Assembly (NCBI GenBank): GCA_038025085.1
Contig: CM076140.1
Coordinates: 36,709,501-36,773,500, forward strand
Origin: Tetragonia tetragonoides
Lineage: Eukaryota > Streptophyta > Magnoliopsida > Caryophyllales > Aizoaceae
DNA: 64,000 bases
Direction: 5' to 3'
Translations under genes and position numbers: made by a program
Notes under the pieces: generated by a model
Told to the model about the DNA's origin: nothing
Databases searched by the model: none
What the model saw: the letters and a program-made list of their open reading frames with translations, nothing else
In this document: piece by piece, positions 1 to 10,200 of the stretch
Numbering within the stretch: position 1 is the first letter of the stretch
Layout: each line of letters opens with the position of its first letter

Positions 1-1085
1 GACAATGGCGGTGTGTGAAGGTATTCGAGCAAAATGGGGCCCACGAACTGTGCTTGCGGTGAAGGTTCGAATGACAGCTTGCGGATCAATCTCTTGTTGG
101 ACTCGTCCCTCTCCCACTTTCTAGGACCGTGATCTTTATTCCTTCCAATTGTGGAGATAAAATACCCGTTTAAGAAAATAAGAAATAAACGGAAAACTCA
201 ATGAAAAGAAAGATTTTATTTATAAAACAAATGTGGAAAAAAAAAATCTAGCATTAATCCTCAACATGGCGATTTTTAGGAGAGACGTGATTTTATGTAA
301 ATAGTATATTTCAGTCAATGATCTTTCGACTTTATTAAATTAGAAATTATACTCTTGACTTGCTTTATAGAAATGAATAAGAACTGTACTCTTGACTTAG
401 ATATGGAATAGAATTTCCGAACTCAAGAAAGGAAAATACACTAGTGACTTGCTTTAAGGGAATAAATAGGACTCACTTTTTTTTTTATTTTGTGAAAGAT
501 CATTGACGGGAATATGTTATTTGCACGCAATCTGATTCGTATGGAAAAGAACGTATTCCTAATATGGTCACTAGCATCATCGGAATCATGCATGGATTCT
601 ACTTCCTAAAAAGAAAAGATCCTAGACCCTATTTGTAAACCTGACAAAACGCACAAGCACACAAAAAGGGAATCCTTCCCAAAATTGGACTCAAGAAAAT
701 CCTAAGGGGGGATCTAGTCCTAATATTCTGAGGAAACTAATCACATAGCAAGGAAGCAATCAATCAAAATATGGAAAGTAAATCAATTAGCACCTTGATA
801 TGGACTATGTGACTAAATGCAATAGCTTTACACAATCTATGGTTGGATAAGGTAACCCATAACCGGATGCGTTACGTCATCTATGGGGTGTATAGTAAAA
901 CTAAACGTACCGTTTTACATATTTCGAATGGAAACACATAAATGCCATGGGGTGAAATACGACTATATGCAAGGCAATTCGGACCTAGTGGGTCACTAAC
1001 CAAGTCATAGACAATGCTCCAAAGGGTAGATCCTATTAAGGTGTGGTGATGTCTTTTGACATCTTGCGATGATAACGCATGCAAG

Positions 1086-1755
1086 TAGACTTGTCAATTC
1101 CCAACTCGACCCGAAAATCCGACCCTACCCGACCCGTTTTTTCAGGATCCTGGCACTGATTTTCCTACCTGGAACCCGGTTTGACCCGAACCCGATTAAC
1201 CCAATGTTTTTTCGGTCAAACTCGACCCGTTAGTGGGTCAACCCATTTGACCCGAAAAAAAGAACAATTTGTAATTATAAATAAAAAGTTCAACTAAGTT
1301 ATCCTAAAAACCATATAAAACCTTTTTTTTTTTTTGTGTTTCATTAACTTTTTCTCTACCTCTTTATTCTCTCAATATGAGAAATGTTGCTCTTAACTAC
1401 CCTCAAATGGACGGAATTATATTGTACAACTTATCGATTAATTAAACAAAATATAAAAAATATCATATAGGTGTATATACATTCCAAAACGTGAATAAAT
1501 ACGTACGTAAATAATACAAGTTATAAATTAGAGTATATGTGTACAAATATATCGTTTGAAAACATAAATTGGTTGTATAATTGATGAATAAAATAAATGG
1601 GTCACCCGACCCGGTGGGTCGACCCGAACCCGACAACACTGGGTCTAGGTCAAGCATTTCGCAACCCGAAACCGAAATGACCCGACCCGCTCGTGACCCC
1701 TAACCCGACATGACCCAACCCGAACCCGATCCGCCCGACCAAATTGACAGGTCTA
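1086..1755. mobile_element. Non-autonomous hAT-type transposon (MITE-like, 670 bp)
   Basis: The ends are TAGACTTGTCAATT (1086-1099) and, reverse-complemented, TAGACCTGTCAATT (1742-1755), one mismatch in 14. The element is flanked by a perfect 8-bp duplication CATGCAAG at 1078-1085 and 1756-1763, the length hAT transposases make. Both subterminal regions (about 1100-1260 and 1610-1740) are crowded with GACCCG/CGGGTC hexamers in both orientations, likely transposase-binding repeats. The centre is AT-rich with no coding capacity. It lies inside the leader of element X and is therefore younger than X. Confidence 0.85.
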
Positions 1756-1871
1756 CATGCAAGTGAATGATATGGATGCAAAGCAATGAATGTAAACACA
1801 TACGGTAAATGAACCAAATAGCAAAAATAAATTATTGACATAATTAAGTTTTCGAATTACACCCTCTTACA

Positions 1872-1893
1872 AAAGTCCCAGTGAAGTTGCCAT
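1872..1893 (-). other. Primer-binding-site-like segment of element X
   Basis: Directly after the LTR end on the minus strand reads TGGCAACTTCACTGGGA. From memory it resembles the TGGCGACTCC...TGGGGA motif that follows 5' LTRs in Ogre/Tat elements, with changes. This marks 1894-3414 as a 5' LTR and orients the element. Confidence 0.4.
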
Positions 1894-3414
1894 TGTAAGA
1901 ACCCTCGCCTTTCCGGCGCTTTTGATTGATGGAACGTTTGAGATTGGAATTAATGGTTCTTAAGTAATACGTCATAAGTGATTTAATTCAATTGTGATGG
2001 GGAAAAATAATTCGCAAGCAATGAAGTCACCACCAATATTATAGGAAACAATTGGAAACCATCAAAAAGTGCACCCAATTACTATTGGGAATTGACTCAT
2101 GCCCAAAGGAGCTAAACATTGAGTTCGGGGGTGTAGGTACGAAATAAACAAAAAAAATATCATCTAAATCGCCCGAATTAACGGCCTCTACTAAGCCTAT
2201 CCAGGTCAAATATTTATTTAAACTATTTGGTTCCACATAAATTCGTTCGTCCAAGATCCTAAATTTAACTAGGTGGGTTGAAGACAACCAAGTTAGCTAC
2301 CGTTATCGTTTTGCGCAATTTATATCCAATTTACATGCATATTAATTATCAAGCACAAGCAAAAGATAAGAGCAATAATAAAACGCTCCAACCTACCACA
2401 CTTTGCTAAACGCGCCATGCAATGCATATGCACATCAACAAGTTTGTTAGTAACTTCAATGGAAGCACAATGCAAAAATATCAACTTTATGCTAAAATAA
2501 ACCTAAAGAGGTTGCTACATGCATGAATAATCATAAAAAGATGCAAACTTGCATAAACTAATAAAAAGATGCAAACTTTAAATTAAACTAATATGCATAA
2601 ATATTTATAAAGATCAAAGCATGCATAATCATTCAACCATAATCAAAAGCAAAGTAAAACATGATTATAAATAATGAAAGAAGAATTTAATAAAGAGATT
2701 TAGGCACTCAGGATGGTTAACCTGGACGTTCTATTCGAACGGGACTAGTAGAATTGGAATTGCTCTTCAATCTTGGGTGCTAGGTTGGTTACAATGGCTT
2801 GCTTGAGTCTTCAAATTCTGAATTCTCTATGATTTAGGGTTTTTGTGCTCTAAATTGCTCTCAAAATTATCCATTGGCCAACCTCTCTTAAAAAGAGGGT
2901 GAAAGGGAGTATTTAAAGAGTTAGGGGACGAAATTAGGGGCCTAGGGCTGCAGCCTCGGCGCCAAACTCGACCCACCCAGAAAATCAGGCCCAGCGGCCA
3001 TCCGAAAGGCGGCTGGAGGCCAGCGGCTGGCCTAAAGGCCGCCGCTGTCACTCGTGTGCCGCTGGGTCGTTAGCGTCAGCCGCTCGACCCGAAGGCGCGC
3101 GCGCGACTAGGGATTTTTGACTTTTTGTGCTCTGTAAATTACGAAAATTCCCTTAGGCTGACCCAGGGGGTCGGGATCGAGCGGTTTTGACCCAAATCTT
3201 CAAGACGCGATATCTCTTGATCCGGGAGCCTGATTGAGGCAAGGTCAAAGGCGTTGGAATCCTTATAACAAGGGATATTCAAAGACTAAGGTTTCAAGTA
3301 ATTTGGTCTAAATTTCCGAGCAATGTCCTTTTCTTCTTACGTCCATGTTAATCCATTACCATCATCATCGGGCTTTGTGTTGCCAGGGGACGAGAACCGA
3401 TTAAGGTGTTTACA
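1894..3414 (-). repeat. Tat-type LTR of element X (TGTAAACACC...TTCTTACA on the minus strand)
   Basis: On the minus strand it starts TGTAAACACC and ends GGTTCTTACA, the same TGTA/TACA termini as the solo LTR at 12836-14126. The two share a 3' block of the form TAGTAGAGGCC...CGGGCGA (plus 2171-2200 and 13769-13797). A TTTAAATA box lies at about 2910-2917, and upstream of it (2945-3085) sits an AGCGGC/GCCGCT-rich block. No target duplication is visible because the other end lies outside the window. Confidence 0.7.
2909..3085 (-). promoter_or_regulatory. LTR U3 promoter block of element X: TATA-like box plus AGCGGC/GCCGCT palindromes
   Basis: On the minus strand a GC-rich stretch (about 3085-2945) carries repeated GCCGCT, AGCGGC and GGCC palindromic units. 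It is followed by CTCTTTAAATACTCCC, a TATA-like box. The same palindrome type recurs at 6566-6790, 12362-12475 and 13441-13512, each in a Tat-derived upstream region. Confidence 0.45.
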
Positions 3415-4451
3415 GTGGACCACACATGAATGGTATGATGTTATCTAGGAAGATAATTAGGCTTGACTATTATTGTACCACAATGGAGAAAGACTGTTGT
3501 GAATTCGTCAAAAGATGTGTGCAATGCCAGACACATGCAAACCTACAACATTTACCGCCAAGCCCATTATACACTTTCAGCTCTCCTTAGCCCTTCTCGG
3601 CTTGGGGGATAGATATTATTGGCAAGATAACCCCAACGGGTAAAAGAGGCCATGAATATACTCTACTTGCTATTGACTACTTTATTAAATGGGTCAAAGC
3701 GCAATCCTACGCAAAGCTCAAAGCAAAACATGTGGTCAAATTCATCAGGAACAACATAATAGCTAGGTACGGGGTTCCCCAAGAAATCATTAGTGATAAT
3801 GGGTCGCATTTTATGAAAGAAGTGATTGAACTCCTAGCTCAGTTCAAGATCCAGCATCGAAAGTCATCTCCCTACAGACCGCAAACAAACGGCGCAGTAG
3901 AAGCAGCTAACAAGAACATTAAGAAAATCATTGAGAGAATGGTCGAAAATTATTACGATTGGCCCGACAAGTTGCCATTCGCACTTTGGGGGTATAGGAC
4001 TTCCATTCGTGCATCAACGGGAGCAACACCGTACTCTCTAGTCTATGGGATGGAAGCCGTATTACCATTCGAGCTAGAGGTCCCATATCTAAGGATCGTC
4101 CTAGAAAGCCAAATTCCAGAAGTGGATTGGGTCCAAGTCCGGTACAACCAATTAGTCTTATTGGATGAGAAAAGGTTGCAAGCTTTGCACAATGTAAGAA
4201 TCTATCAAAAACGATTGACAAATCACTTCAACCAAAAGCTTAAGATGAGAGACCTCAAAGTTGGAGACTTATTACTCAAAGAGGTAAGGGCCAATGTCAC
4301 CGACCCTCGAGGCAAGTTTAGGCCCAATTGGCCCGGTCCTTTTCTCATCACGAAAATCCTAATCGGCGGAGCTGCAAGGTTGGCAGACTTAGACGGGATT
4401 GAATTTAGTCAATGGATAAATATGGATCAATTGAAAAAGTTCTATGCCTAG
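3415..4451 (+). pseudogene. Ty3/gypsy integrase fragment, Tat/Ogre lineage (element Y)
   Basis: The frame opens at the junction with element X. It reads the His-Cys zinc-binding region (C..C near 3510-3540, ending KRCVQCQ), then the DDE core with SDNGSHF near 3798-3815 and the plant-typical PYRPQTNGAVEAAN at 3871-3912, and ends at 4451 with a C-terminal domain (KVGDLLLKEV, GPFLITK). The first catalytic Asp lies in WGIDIIG (3601-3621) and the Glu in AVEAAN. An in-frame TAG at 3588-3590 stands where related integrases have Trp (SP-W-PF), so the domain is interrupted. Reverse transcriptase and gag would lie beyond element X, outside the window. An integrase is expected to insert retroelement cDNA in the nucleus; this copy is a fragment and dead by itself. 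Confidence 0.85.
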
Positions 4452-4908
4452 GGAACACATCTAATATAGCGCTTTCGAGAGGCCCACACAATGCTAAGTA
4501 ATCTCGAAAAATAAAAAAGGGATGCAATGTAAAATCGCATGGATAAGAACTACGAACGGCCTGATTCCCCTAAAAGGATACGTAGGATAACCCAATTGCA
4601 ATTAAGCCCGACCCCTTCATCATTTTCGCTTTCAAAAGTTGTTAAAAAATTAACAATAAAATAAATAAAGTTGCAATATTGGATAAAACCGAGCATGTCT
4701 CCATAAATAATAAGAGTCCATTACAAATGACTTGACAATTCTAGAAAAAGTGCATATATTTAAATCTAAGTCCTAAAGGGGCACATCACCCTTATTGAAT
4801 TTAATACAACACAAAAAGGCAATCCTAAGCTAGACATGCTCCAAAAGAGTATTAATATTAGTAGACTACTCCGTAGTTTCGGTAGTAGGACCCACATCTT
4901 CCATAGGC
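4452..4908 (+). other. Tat element Y, non-coding region after integrase
   Basis: There is no ORF of note. The segment CCTAAAAGGATACGTAGG (4569-4586) resembles a stretch commonly found downstream of pol in Tat elements, recalled from the family and not checked. The region also holds the 3' untranslated part of the antisense gene that ends at 4909. Confidence 0.4.
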
Positions 4909-6410
4909 TCATCCGCTATGGGCCCTCCGCATCTTGCTCCTTGGGAGCCCATCTCTCGCGGACCATAGGCTCTTCTTCTTCAATCTCCATTGGAGGTGTG
5001 CTCGAAGACGCCTCGTGATCATTGGCCCGAATTGGGGTTTCCTCTTGCGGTTTAGTGGTGATCTTTTCCAGGCTTTCTTGGCCTTCGGATTAAGGATGCC
5101 TTTCACATGCTTAAATCCCTTTTTCTTACCCTTCCCCTTTGGGTCATTAGGGTTTGAGAGTCTTAGGCTAGCTTTGACCGATTGTACCTTAAGGTCACCT
5201 TGTTCAGATTTCCTACATGCAAGGCGACCCTCCATGGTCTTACAATCCATCCAAGCCTCATAAGCCGAAGATATGGCCATGGGCGCCTCGATATGAGAAA
5301 TGGTCCACTTAGGACGACGATCCCATGCACACTCCCAAGATCTTACCATGCTAATTGTCAAAGTTCGCGGTGTAGGAGGCATGCTATCCGTTTGTGGGAT
5401 AATTTGACGTTTTCCATGTTGTCGCATAATACGACTAGGAAATATATAAGTGGAGTTAAGGAGACCAAGGATTTGGTAATATCCAGAGTCTTTGTTGCAT
5501 CCGATTGCGGATTTTAGGCCCCACCACTTAACGGTCCATGGTAACAAAGGGCATGCTTTAAGGTACCCACGCCACTCGTCAATGGTGGATTCATAATACA
5601 ATCTTCGGCGTGCGGGAAATTGCTTAGGTTGAAAATTGAGCCCATTAGCGGGTCTCTCAATGAAGCACATGTGCTCCAGAAGCCATATTACAAAAGCAAA
5701 ATATATAAAGTTAAAAACCCATCAAAGATTCAAGCTTTATTAACAAGCAAATAATTCAAGCAAAAGTCCAAGCACTTACTTGGAGAAGAAGACGGCTTCC
5801 CGTCCATCCACCAAAAGATGGCTCTTGTTGCGGTCCAAGCAAATTATAGTTTCACCAAGAACAATAGACATAGGGGTAAAATCGTTTTGAATTTGTTCAA
5901 CAATCCTAAGCATGCTAGTTTTACCCTTATTACCTCCACCAACAAAGAGGTACCTATGCAAAAGAAGTAAAACAAAAGCACGCTTATAATAGCTCTCACT
6001 CATTACATCATGGTCATCCCTTACCTTCGGGAAAAGATGTCAATTACACCGTTGAGGTCTAGTTCATCGCTCCTAGCAACGGAGGAAGCTTGTGTTGGTG
6101 ATAGGCCAAGATACCTCTTGTAATAGCCTTCAAGATTTGCTCCATGCCATGGGGTAGCGGGAGCTTGGTCATGAGGAAATCCAAGAATAGCAGCAAATTC
6201 TTCAGGAAGAGGACATAATTCATTGTACCCAAATCGGAAGACATGGAGATTATCGTCCCAAAACTCGGTTGTGGCCTCAAGGAGATTCCATACGATTTGA
6301 ACTTGTTTGAGGTGGAAGAGAGCATTCAAGTGAAAAGGGACAAGTCTCATCCTCTCTTCGGGGGTCATAGATTGTAACCACTTGTCAAATTTCACATCAA
6401 AACTTGTCAT
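4909..6410 (-). pseudogene. Antisense plant-mobile-domain (PMD, aminotransferase-like) gene 1 in element Y
   Basis: Three minus-strand blocks fit one gene. 6410-6021 starts MTSFDVKFDKWLQSM and contains LPEEFAAILGFPHD, typical of the PMD N-terminus. 6003-5776 continues (YYKRAFVLLLLHRYLF). About 5690-4909 begins WLLEHMCFIERP and ends in a basic, Lys-rich tail. A GTAAGT donor follows the second block (about 5782-5777); the expected acceptor before the third reads TTGTAATATGG and appears to have lost its AG. Blocks one and two are separated by only 26 nt starting GTAAGG, too short for a normal intron, so this is a damaged junction. The gene lies antisense between the integrase and where a 3' LTR would be, the position known for extra antisense ORFs of Tat elements. 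PMD proteins also occur as host genes linked to silencing; the function of retroelement copies is unclear. Confidence 0.6.
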
Positions 6411-6800
6411 GGCTGAATTCTAAGACGAATAAGGGGGTTTCTCTCTCTAAGAAGCTCTCTATTGATGGTAAATTATGAAGGTGATGTCCCAAATCGGACT
6501 AACCCAAGGATTATATAGGGCTCCCACGAAAAAGACGAAAAAATAAGGCAACCCGTAAAAAAAAAAAAGGGCTCCAGCGGCGCATGGTTCAGCCGCTGAA
6601 GGCTCAGTGGCGCTCGATAGTGCAGCACAGGCCAAGCGACCAGCCGCTGAGCTTCAGCGGCACACCGCAGAGTGCCAGCGGCATGCCGCTGAGCCTCAGC
6701 GGTCAACCGCTGGAGCCTGGCGGCCCCACTTTTCGCCCCCGCTGCTCAGCGCGTGTCGCTGGACGGCTCCTGCCTGCCGCCGGACGGCTTTCTCGAGATA
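6411..6800 (-). promoter_or_regulatory. Upstream region of antisense PMD gene 1
   Basis: On the minus strand a TATATAA box (plus 6511-6517) lies about 100 bp before the ATG at 6410. Upstream of it, 6566-6790 is a dense cluster of AGCGGC/GCCGCT palindromes in both orientations. Spacing and order (palindromes, TATA, leader) match the LTR of element X. The arrangement is seen in the sequence; the promoter role is inference. Confidence 0.5.
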
Positions 6801-7235
6801 ACCCCCTTTTCTCCGGTTTTGGAGACTTTCCTTAACCGTTTTGGACTCAAATATGGCTCATTTTTCCTATTTTTTCTATTCTTTCCACTTTGTATTATTT
6901 CCCTAAAATTAATGAGAACTCCACAATTTCCTTATTTCTTTTTTGCTGATTATCATCTTTTTTTTTTTTTTTTTTCTTTTATCATCTTTTTTATTAATTA
7001 TTTTAATTTCATTTTCACGTCTTTCTTTTTTTCTTTTTTTTTTTGGGGATAGGGTACACCCAATTTAAAATTTTGGTTGTATCATATTTTGCTAAGTGGC
7101 TATTACCTGCGCTTTTGCTTGACTAGTTGTGCATTTGCATTAGCCTAATTGTGTGCAGGGACCAATAAATAAGCAAGCAATATTTACAAGCACAAAGTCC
7201 GAATGTTTGGTTCAATACAAATGTTCGAATGTATT
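6801..7235. other. T-rich spacer between the two antisense PMD genes
   Basis: Long plus-strand T runs (6959-6976 and 7030-7044) and AT-rich text, no coding signal. The right part (about 7080-7235) probably holds the 3' untranslated region of PMD gene 2. I see no LTR or target duplication that would separate the two genes into different elements. Confidence 0.4.
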
Positions 7236-10200
7236 TCACACAAATACATTATCATAAAAACCGCCATCACCCGCATCATCATCCGTACGGGGCACCTCGA
7301 AATGGTCCTCCAACCTCCGCCCTTCATCACCGAAAATCGACGCCACAACCTGGCTAGGATCAAATGAGGAATGTCGGGCAGGCTCCCGATATGAACTCCC
7401 TTCTCCAGCATAGCTCGAGTCGTACCCCCATGAACAAAGAGGAAGCGTGGTCGGCATCATAAGAGCAGGAACTGAGGGCTGATAATAAAGGCCGCCATAC
7501 GAAGGATATCCCGCATACCCGGGATAAGGAGGATACATCGGCATATGCATAGGAGCAGGCTCCACATACGGAGTCATCCTATTCCCACCAGGGCGGTCCG
7601 ACCGATGCACATGCACCCTCTCTCTCCTAGGACTCTCCCTCCGAGGGCTCCTCTCGCGAGAAAGACTACGCTCGAGAGAGCTCACGCCCTCATCATTAGA
7701 CAACACCACCGACCTACGAGGAAGGGGTCGACGGTACTCAACCTGCATTCCACAGAAAGTTAAAAAACACATTTCTCAAAGCATGCAACTTTGAAAATAC
7801 AAATAGAAGTTTACCTTGTCCAAATCTGCTCTTGGACAAGTACCCTTCTAAAGGGCTCGGGATATCCAAGACTTCATGGCATGCATACTCTTGAAGACCT
7901 TTCCGGTCTGCTCACGATCAAGCTACACAAAGAAAAGTTAGTACAAGCATATAATGAAGCAAGGCATTTCACACTTCAGTAAATTACGAATTTACCCCTG
8001 GATGCCCAACAAGAAGGGGGACAGAAAATGAGCCAGTAGTGACATTTATTTTGATTAGTTGTGAGAATTATAAACGTCACAAATAAAAATAGTGACGGGT
8101 TGAGCAAGTGTCTCAAATACGGGTGTCAGTAAAATAAATGTGACAGGTGCACCCATCACTAAAAATAGTGACATTTAAAGTTGTCCCAAATTTTGCTGCA
8201 ATTATACCCGTCACTACTTGGGTGACGAGCACAGCCGTCACAGTTTTTGAGACAATTATTGCTGTAGCTAGCACACATCAAGCGTCACTAATAATTGTTG
8301 ATTTTTATTTCGCACTCTGACCTCTGTTTTCTCCCCTTTTTATATTCCACTGTAACTTACTTAGCTTTGGCTCTCCATTTATTATGGCACCAATAGGAAA
8401 GCAATAACGTTTTTTTTTTTGATGAAAGAAAGCTCAAAGAAACCCAACAAGTGTACAAGCATATGGTCACAATATATTTGATAATAAATTAATAATGATA
8501 ATTACACTCTCACTCTGTATTTACATTGGAGAGATCAACCTTACAAGAAACACTTCACTAAAATGAGGCTTATAACATGCCAATATCATGGGGTACAGAA
8601 CATTATCACCCATGATCAAAAATAATTAATCTTATACTCTCCTACCCCCTGCAACACCCTTCTTTTTCCTTGCCACCATAATGTTAGTTTCTATACCATA
8701 CTCTCATGCTCATAAATCCTGCAAACAATGCAACGTAACAGTACAAATTAGGATAAAAATAAACATTAACAACCCAACTAAGAATATGTCTAATTAACAT
8801 GAACCCCACAAAGTAATTGAACTTAATTACTTAATAGTAAAGTCTACAGAGAGTTTTGCTACTCAATTTGAATTCCCAACATGGGCAGAATAGATATTTG
8901 AGGACTAAGAGCAAGCCTAAGCTTAACTTTAAAAAGTGGAATTATTTGACAGCACAATACCTTCAAGAGTATCAAGACAATATAAAAAATCCACTAAAAG
9001 AAGAATAGTACTAGTAAAAGTGATGCAGAACAAGCAGAAACTTAAATGATCTTTTTTCTCCCCTTACATCTCCTACATCCAAGTCTTGAACCATCATAAA
9101 CGTATACTCACCCTATGGTATCTCATTTGCCACCAATCTCAAATAAATATTAATCCTTAACAAAAAACATACATAGATAAATTGAATTGCTTAACCTCTA
9201 AAGCATAAATTATTTAGCTAGATCTAAGCGTTTAACATCAGATAAGCAAAAAAGAAGGCATCTCAATAAATTTGAATCCCTTACCATAAGTTTGAAAAAT
9301 CTGAAATCAGGGTCACCTTAGTCGTTCGATCTTCTCCTCCATCAGCACAAATCCATTTAGGCCTTCGCTATTCACTCACCAACACCATCAAACACCACCG
9401 TTAAAACCCTCTCCTCTAAAAACCCTTGTTTCCATATTGATTTACCAATAGATGTTAAACAAAATCCAATTTAACAAAAACCCTTAATTTCTCCCTTTGA
9501 TTCACACTATCTCTCCATCTTCTCAGGTTCAATTTTCCTGTATAATGAAGATTCATCACTTTTGTTGGATATTTTTTCTTATACTTTTTTGGGGGTTTGA
9601 ATTGATCTGTAAATGGAGTTATCAATGGTGAGGTTTGTGAGAATTTGATAAGGCCGGGTGTGGAAATTTTTTTTACTGGAAAGAGATGAAGATTTGGCTG
9701 GAGAAGAGAAAGAGGAGAGCGGCGGGTTTGTTGGTGTGAAAGTGAAAGTGGGAACCCTAAATGGAGCTGAAAGAAGATTATATTGTAATGAAATGTGGGA
9801 TATTTAAATTTTAATTTTTTAATTCCTTCACAGTACAAAACTTCAAGCGCTAAATGTGGGCCACGAACGAAATTTGATCCCAAAGCTTTGGGCTTTCCAA
9901 TTTTAAACGAGGATCTTATGATTGTGACGCGTGAAAAATATTTGTGACGCGTTATGTTGTAGTAATATCTTTAAAATTTTTGTTACGGGTTAAGCTGTAG
10001 CAATATTTGTGGCATGTGCACCACCCGTCACAAAATATCCGTCACTATTGGACCCTTTTGTTGTAGTGGGTAGACCCTGAATGTTTTCATCAAGATCCTC
10101 CGTCATAGGGATCTCCCCGCAGCACTCATTCTCGCCAAAATACCGGCCCCGAACCCGCATGTCTGGGACATCCACCTCGATGTCATCAACCTGAGGTTCC

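Larger units (their letters stand above)
1..3414 (-). mobile_element. Tat/Ogre-like Ty3/gypsy element X, 5' LTR and leader (leaves window at left)
   Basis: A minus-strand LTR (1894-3414) is followed, reading leftward, by a primer-site-like stretch and about 1.9 kb of non-coding leader running off the window. The leader shows no long ORF on either strand apart from the nested hAT element. The right edge abuts the integrase of another Tat element at 3415, so X appears inserted into that element; the 5 bases after the LTR (3415-3419, GTGGA) should reappear at X's far end outside the window. Lineage rests on the LTR resemblance to the 12836-14126 solo LTR and on its neighbours, not on X's own coding domains, which are not visible here. 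Confidence 0.6.

Noticed and set aside
2827..3051. CpG-island-like GC patch as a host gene promoter
   Set aside because: The patch is part of a Tat LTR U3; the same module recurs in other Tat-derived pieces.
3928..4221. Minus-strand ORF inside the integrase
   Set aside because: Shadow of the plus-strand integrase frame; no domain.
4934..5517. Plus-strand ORFs over antisense PMD gene 1
   Set aside because: Shadows of the minus-strand PMD exon; the minus strand carries the recognisable motifs.
9455..9883. 142-codon minus-strand ORF in the first CACTA-like element
   Set aside because: Leader-like composition, crosses the proposed splice region, no recognisable motif.
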